Part shown: positions 23,241-26,717 of the stretch, one piece after another
Numbering within the stretch: the stretch's first letter is position 1
Layout of the letters: each line of letters begins with the position of its first letter
NCBI GenBank assembly: GCA_012839395.1
Contig: DUNJ01000023.1
Location: 1-26,717, forward strand
Source: Tepidimicrobium sp.
GTDB lineage: Bacteria > Bacillota > Clostridia > Tissierellales > Tepidimicrobiaceae
DNA length: 26,717 nt
Reading direction: 5' to 3'
Translations under genes and position numbers: made by a program
The notes under the pieces: model-generated
The model's database searches: none
What the model was told of the DNA's origin: nothing
The model's input: the letters and a program-made list of their open reading frames with translations, nothing else

Positions 23241-23915
23241 ATGGATAAATTAGGATATTTAAGCGATACAGTCGTACTGTCGGATTTCGATGGAACTATA
23301 ACCACTTTTGATACAAATGTAGAGCTGTTTAATAGACTTGTAGATCATGAAGTAATAGAAGATCTTAGAAGAAAATATTACAGCGGTAAAATCAGCATTA
23401 AAGAATTGCAGAAGCAATTCTTTAAAGGGATCCATTTATCTCAAGAACAATATTTAAACTATATCTTAAATGATGTTAAACTACAAAAAGGGTTTAGCAG
23501 TTTCTATAATTTTTTAAGGGAGAAGAATATTCCGTTTGCCGTAGTAAGTGGTGGATTTGAAACAGGCATTAAACCATTTTTGAAAAAACATGGCTTTGAA
23601 GATATCCCCATATATGCAAATTGGCTAATATTTGATGGAGAACGAGTGAAACCTAAATTCTATGATGAAAAACATTTCCCCCATATAATAGATACGGATC
23701 ATTATGTAGATTGCAAGGTGGAAATATTAAAGGATTATAGGGAAAGATACGATAATGTAATATTTTTAGGAGATGGGGTTACAGATATTCATGTTGCAGA
23801 TAAAGTGGACATCCTATTTGCTAAGGATTATTTAGAAAAATACTGTGTTGAAAATTGTATGGATTATATACCTTGGGAAAATTTTTACGATATAATCGAA
23901 TGGTTTAAGGGTTAA
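23241..23915 (+). CDS. HAD-superfamily phosphatase (MtnX/phosphoserine phosphatase-like)
   Basis: This 224-residue soluble protein has the HAD subfamily IB layout. Motif I is DFDGT (residues 15-19, nucleophile D15, acid D17), motif II lies in FAVVSGGFETGI (Ser in VVSGG), and motif IV is FLGDGVTDIHVA. A helical cap spans roughly residues 25-90. Homologues include MtnX, which dephosphorylates a methionine-salvage intermediate, and phosphoserine phosphatase-like enzymes; no methionine salvage genes are nearby, so the substrate is unknown. The ATG has an excellent GGGGAGGAG site. It stands alone and converges with kdgK, with a shared terminator palindrome between them. Confidence 0.85.
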   Translation: MDKLGYLSDTVVLSDFDGTITTFDTNVELFNRLVDHEVIEDLRRKYYSGKISIKELQKQFFKGIHLSQEQYLNYILNDVKLQKGFSSFYNFLREKNIPFAVVSGGFETGIKPFLKKHGFEDIPIYANWLIFDGERVKPKFYDEKHFPHIIDTDHYVDCKVEILKDYRERYDNVIFLGDGVTDIHVADKVDILFAKDYLEKYCVENCMDYIPWENFYDIIEWFKG

Positions 23916-23926
23916 AAAGGAGGGGG

Positions 23927-23948
23927 TGGGACGGTTTGAACCGTCCCA
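23927..23948. terminator. Bidirectional terminator palindrome between the HAD gene and kdgK
   Basis: TGGGACGGTT (23927-23936) is exactly complementary to AACCGTCCCA (23939-23948), giving a GC-rich stem with a tiny loop between two convergent genes. T-runs are poor on the plus side. On the minus side a pyrimidine-rich stretch ending in TTTTT follows at about 23926-23914. Confidence 0.65.
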
Positions 23949-23970
23949 TTATGATTTAAGATAGGAAAAG

Positions 23971-24993
23971 TTATCTTTGTACCCTACCTGAAGCATCTCC
24001 TTTTAGAAGGTTTTCTACTTCAGACACTGTAACCATATTGAAATCGCCATGAATGGTGTGCTTTAATGCAGATGCCGCTACACCAAACTCTAAGGCATCT
24101 TTAAAGTTTTTATCATTTAAAATTCCATATATAAATCCTGAGGCAAAGGAATCCCCACCACCAACTCTATCTACTATCCTTATGTCATATTTTGTAGAGT
24201 GGTAGAACTCCTCGCCATCATAAGCACATGCTGACCAACCGTTATCCGATGCGGAATAGGATTCTCTTAAAGAGCTAACAACATATTTGAAATCGAACCT
24301 TTCCATCATCTGTTTGAATATATTTCTATACCCTTCTAACTCCAGTTCGCCTGTAGTAACATCTGTATCACCAGGTTTGAAACCTAACGTTAATTCAGCA
24401 TCCTCTTCATTACCTATGCAAACATCAACATATTGCATTAAGTTGGTCATCACCTTTTGAGCTTCTTCTGGTGTCCACAGGTTCTTCCTGTAATTGAGGT
24501 CGACGGATACTGTAACTCCATGTTTCTTTGCAGCTTTTAAAGCTTCTTCGGTAAGCAATGCAGCTTTTTCGCTTAAGGCTGGAGTTATACCAGAAAAATG
24601 GAACCAGTCTGCGTTTTTAAATATTTCATCAAAATCAAAATCCGAGGGATCAGCCTCAGCGATTGAAGAATGAGCTCTATCATATATAACCTTTGAAGGC
24701 CTCATGGAAGCACCAGTTTCTAAGTAGTAGATTCCTACTCTGTCTCCGCCGCGGGCTACATATTTAGTATTAACGCCAAATCTTCTTAAATGATTAATGG
24801 CGGCTTGACCTATATCATTTTCAGGCAACTTGGATACAAAATAGGCGTCCATTCCATAATTGGCTAGGGATACAGCAACATTTGCCTCCCCACCACCATA
24901 AACTACATCAAAGGATTCAGCTTGAACGAATCTTTCAAATCTTGGAGTAGATAATCTAAGCATTATCTCTCCCATAGTAACAACTTTTTTCAT
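23971..24993 (-). CDS. kdgK: 2-dehydro-3-deoxygluconokinase (PfkB family)
   Basis: The 340-residue protein is a PfkB/ribokinase-fold sugar kinase that phosphorylates 2-keto-3-deoxygluconate (KDG) to KDPG. MGEIMLRLSTP (7-17) is the typical KdgK N-terminus, GGGEANVAVSLA (33-44) is PfkB signature 1 and VGGGDSFASGF (278-287) holds the catalytic base D281. YYLETGASMRPSKVIYDR (89-106) and SVDLNYRKNLW (163-173) are shared with KDG kinases. The ATG at 24993 has TAGGAGG upstream. It follows eda by 21 bases in one operon, so KDG is converted to KDPG and then cleaved. At the C-terminus nothing is missing. Confidence 0.92.
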   Translation of the reverse strand: MKKVVTMGEIMLRLSTPRFERFVQAESFDVVYGGGEANVAVSLANYGMDAYFVSKLPENDIGQAAINHLRRFGVNTKYVARGGDRVGIYYLETGASMRPSKVIYDRAHSSIAEADPSDFDFDEIFKNADWFHFSGITPALSEKAALLTEEALKAAKKHGVTVSVDLNYRKNLWTPEEAQKVMTNLMQYVDVCIGNEEDAELTLGFKPGDTDVTTGELELEGYRNIFKQMMERFDFKYVVSSLRESYSASDNGWSACAYDGEEFYHSTKYDIRIVDRVGGGDSFASGFIYGILNDKNFKDALEFGVAASALKHTIHGDFNMVTVSEVENLLKGDASGRVQR

Positions 24994-25014
24994 AATATAT
25001 ACCTCCTATAGGCT

Positions 25015-25647
25015 CTATTCTTGCATTCTAGCTTTCTTGATTTTTTCAATAAATTTCTTCGCAGTATTTGTTATATCTTTTTTAGCTCCCTTGGTTAGAG
25101 CGCCACCTACACCTACGGCTATACATCCATTTTTAATCCATTTATCCACGTTATCTAAGCTAACTCCACCCGTGGGCATTAAGTTTACCTGTGGCAAAGG
25201 ACCTTTTACAGCTTTTACAAATGATGGGCCAAAGGCGCTACCTGGGAACACTTTGATAATATCAGCTCCGGCCTCCGTAGCTTTGATCATTTCAGTTATT
25301 GTCATACAACCTGGCATATAGGGAACCTGATACCTATTACATAGTTTGGCTGTATCTGAATCGAATCCAGGACTAACTATGTATTTAGCTCCTGCAAGGA
25401 GTGCAGCTCTAGCTGTTTCACTATCTAAGACAGTACCAGCACCAACCAATAACTTATCCCCAAACTCATCAACTAGGGCTTCAATTACTTTATGGGCCCC
25501 TGGTACAGTAAATGTAATCTCGATGGAATCGATGCCACCATCCATGCAAGCATAAGCAATGTTTTTAGCTTGCTCGCTGTTCTCTGCCCTAACAACAGCA
25601 ACGATGCCCGTTTTTTCGATTCTTCTTAGGACTTCATATTTTTTCAA
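25015..25647 (-). CDS. eda: KDPG/KHG aldolase (Entner-Doudoroff aldolase)
   Basis: The 210-residue product has the usual length. It cleaves KDPG into pyruvate and glyceraldehyde 3-phosphate and commonly also acts on 4-hydroxy-2-oxoglutarate. GIVAVVRAE (14-22), EITFTVPGA with catalytic E43, VGAGTVLD (67-74), SPGFD (91-95), IKVFPGS with Schiff-base K131, and PTGGV near the C-terminus identify class I KDPG aldolases. An upstream ATG at 25746 would add 33 residues unlike the family and would sit on the promoter. TTG at 25647-25645 has AGAGGTGA 5 bases upstream and gives the normal N-terminus, so I use it. It is first in the operon, ahead of kdgK and divergent from an IclR-type regulator. Confidence 0.92.
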   Translation of the reverse strand: MKKYEVLRRIEKTGIVAVVRAENSEQAKNIAYACMDGGIDSIEITFTVPGAHKVIEALVDEFGDKLLVGAGTVLDSETARAALLAGAKYIVSPGFDSDTAKLCNRYQVPYMPGCMTITEMIKATEAGADIIKVFPGSAFGPSFVKAVKGPLPQVNLMPTGGVSLDNVDKWIKNGCIAVGVGGALTKGAKKDITNTAKKFIEKIKKARMQE

Positions 25648-25690
25648 AGGATCACCTCTCTGAACGTTATTTTGTGATGTGGAACAATGA

Positions 25691-25703
25691 TTTGCATTGC
25701 AAA
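25691..25703. promoter_or_regulatory. Palindromic candidate operator in the eda leader
   Basis: TTTGCA-T-TGCAAA is a perfect 6+1+6 palindrome. Relative to the predicted eda start near 25711 it covers about +8 to +20, a typical place for repressor binding. A related ATGCAAGCAT palindrome at 25741-25750 overlaps the -35 box; the shared TGCAA words are 44 bases apart. Confidence 0.5.
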
Positions 25704-25717
25704 ACTTCTTAATATAT

Positions 25718-25746
25718 ATTATAGTTAAAGATAAACGGAAATGCAA
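25718..25746 (-). promoter_or_regulatory. Promoter of the eda-kdgK operon
   Basis: On the minus strand TTGCAT (25746-25741) and TATAAT (25723-25718) are separated by exactly 17 bases. The start is expected near 25711, giving a leader of about 64 nt before the TTG start of eda. The match is 4 of 6 at -35 and 6 of 6 at -10. Confidence 0.7.
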
Positions 25747-25762
25747 GCATTATCTAATAATA

Positions 25763-25771
25763 TGGTATAAT
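25763..25771 (+). promoter_or_regulatory. Extended -10 promoter of the IclR-family gene
   Basis: TGGTATAAT combines a TGN extension with a perfect TATAAT (25766-25771). No good -35 is seen at the right distance, as is usual for extended -10 promoters. The predicted start near 25778 leaves a leader of only about 24 nt. Confidence 0.55.
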
Positions 25772-25801
25772 TAATATAAATGATAGGAGGTGAAATTTAA
25801 T

Positions 25802-26563
25802 ATGGCAGGTATTGTTCAATCGGTGGATAGAGCTCTGTCCATATTAGAAGTTCTTGCAGATTATAATGAGGGCTTAGGAGTTACAGAGATAAGTGAAAAG
25901 GTTAGGCTTCATAAAAGTACTGTTCATAGGTTATTAGCTACCCTGATTTATAAGGGTTATGTGACTCAGGATTTTAAGACTAACAAATATATGATAACTT
26001 TAAAGTTATTTGAGCTAGGAAATAAAAAGGTGGAAGAAATGGATATCTTATCTATATCGAAACCTTACATTAGGGGGTTAATGGAAAAAGTAAACGAGGT
26101 CGTTCATCTTGTTGTTAGAGAAGGCAATGAAATTGTTTATATTGATAAAGTAGAAGCTAAGAATACAATACGAATGGCTTCCACAATAGGTATGCGTAGT
26201 CCCTTATATTGTACTTCCGTAGGCAAAGTTATTTTAGCCCAATTGCCTGAAGATGAAGTAGAGGAAATATGGAGCAGCTCTAAAATAGAAAGGTTAACTA
26301 AGAATACCATTACTAATTTAAGCGTGATGAAAAAAGAGTTAAAAAAGGTCAGAAAGCAGGGTTATGCTATAGACAATGAGGAGAACGAAATTGGGGTGAG
26401 ATGCGTAGGGGCTCCCGTTTTTAATATATTCGGTAAAGTTGAAGGAGCAATAAGCGTTTCAGGGCCAACTATTCGCATAACGAAGGATATAATAGAAGAG
26501 CTAGCTGATCAAGTAACCGAATGTGCAAAGATGATTTCTGAGGCTTTGGGTTATAAAGAATAG
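25802..26563 (+). CDS. IclR-family transcriptional regulator, probable KDG operon repressor
   Basis: The 253-residue protein has the two-domain IclR layout. Residues 1-65 form a winged HTH (SVDRALSILEVLADYNEGLGVTEISE and LHKSTVHRLLATLIYKGYVTQD). The C-terminal effector domain shows MRSPLYCTSVGKVILA (about residues 126-141), RKQGYAIDNEENEIGVRCVGAPVF and AISVSGPTIRI. Members bind small metabolites and usually repress adjacent divergent catabolic genes; KdgR, which senses KDG, is the obvious parallel, but the effector here is inferred from the neighbours only. ATG 25802 has AGGAGGTG upstream; GTG 25790 overlaps that site and is not used. Expression is likely autoregulated through the 154-base divergent spacer shared with eda. 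Confidence 0.9.
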   Translation: MAGIVQSVDRALSILEVLADYNEGLGVTEISEKVRLHKSTVHRLLATLIYKGYVTQDFKTNKYMITLKLFELGNKKVEEMDILSISKPYIRGLMEKVNEVVHLVVREGNEIVYIDKVEAKNTIRMASTIGMRSPLYCTSVGKVILAQLPEDEVEEIWSSSKIERLTKNTITNLSVMKKELKKVRKQGYAIDNEENEIGVRCVGAPVFNIFGKVEGAISVSGPTIRITKDIIEELADQVTECAKMISEALGYKE

Positions 26564-26662
26564 AAAAGAAATGAATACTTTCCCCTTCAAGGTTGTTTAA
26601 TTATATAATAAATATCTTCTGCGTATTAACGGTATTTAGTTATTTGATGTTAGTATATAGGT

Positions 26663-26717
26663 ATGGACACAAAATAAGGTTTTATGTATACTACTAAATG
26701 AGGAAGGAAGTGTCCAT
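26663..26717. repeat. 8-bp inverted repeat at the right edge, possible insertion-sequence end
   Basis: ATGGACAC at 26663-26670 is exactly repeated in inverted form as GTGTCCAT at 26710-26717, the last bases of the window. AGGAAGGA just before the second copy resembles a ribosome binding site. Such TGGACAC-type ends followed by a transposase start occur in IS3-like elements, but the element itself would lie beyond the window. Confidence 0.3.

Noticed and set aside
25037..25555. Plus-strand frames of 94 and 69 codons opposite eda
   Set aside because: They are antisense shadows of a gene with complete catalytic motifs.
25648..25746. ATG at 25746 as the start of eda, adding 33 residues
   Set aside because: The extra residues are unlike KDPG aldolases and would overlap the predicted promoter; TTG 25647 has AGAGGTGA upstream and yields the family length.

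Overview
The window looks like the chromosome of a low-GC, Gram-positive anaerobe of the Clostridia/Tissierellia type. The evidence is strong GGAGG-type ribosome binding sites, TTG and GTG starts, lipoprotein signal peptides, very frequent ATA (Ile) and AGG (Arg) codons, and a gene set dominated by solute uptake. The genus cannot be named from this sequence. No rRNA, tRNA, CRISPR array, phage or plasmid replication genes were seen.

Layout. (1) 1-1218, minus strand: 3'-truncated NhaC-type antiporter. (2) 1597-5245: purine permease (AzgA/PbuG type), adenine deaminase and a MocA-type cytidylyltransferase. (3) 5407-8688: a ModE-like one-domain regulator, then a complete BtuCDF/FecBCD-type ABC importer (permease, ATPase, lipoprotein). 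The regulator and MocA suggest that the cargo is molybdate or tungstate, as for the Haemophilus MolBCA importer. The ATPase gene has an apparent one-base frameshift that removes its C-terminal tail. (4) 8742-9730: a solo RAYT-type HUH/Y1 transposase between two strong palindromes, one of which contains the transposase stop codon. (5) 9811-10974: an orphan NMT1-type binding lipoprotein. (6) 11001-11954: an S58 (DmpA-like) aminopeptidase. (7) 12057-16712: a four-gene BMP-family importer, probably for nucleosides. (8) 16978-21580: a five-gene Liv-type branched-chain amino acid importer behind a consensus promoter and a leader of about 125 nt. (9) 21676-23184: murJ, whose predicted promoter overlaps the liv terminator. 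(10) 23241-23915: a HAD phosphatase. (11) 23971-25647, minus strand: kdgK and eda, the lower hexuronate/KDG pathway, divergent from an IclR-family regulator at 25802-26563 that probably controls them. (12) The right edge carries an 8-bp inverted repeat that might be the start of an insertion sequence.

How the genes fit together. Regions 2, 3 and 7 form a plausible purine and nucleoside salvage or catabolism theme: uptake of bases and nucleosides, deamination of adenine to hypoxanthine, and molybdenum uptake plus cofactor tailoring for a molybdenum hydroxylase (xanthine dehydrogenase or purine hydroxylase) encoded elsewhere. Regions 7 and 8 add nucleoside and amino acid scavenging. The kdgK-eda pair feeds hexuronate-derived 2-keto-3-deoxygluconate into pyruvate and glyceraldehyde 3-phosphate.

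Most families are ordinary. The points most worth a second look are the frameshifted importer ATPase, the purine/molybdenum gene linkage with a possible ModE-like operator, the RAYT with its stop-codon palindrome, and the orphan binding protein. I saw no convincing wholly new system.
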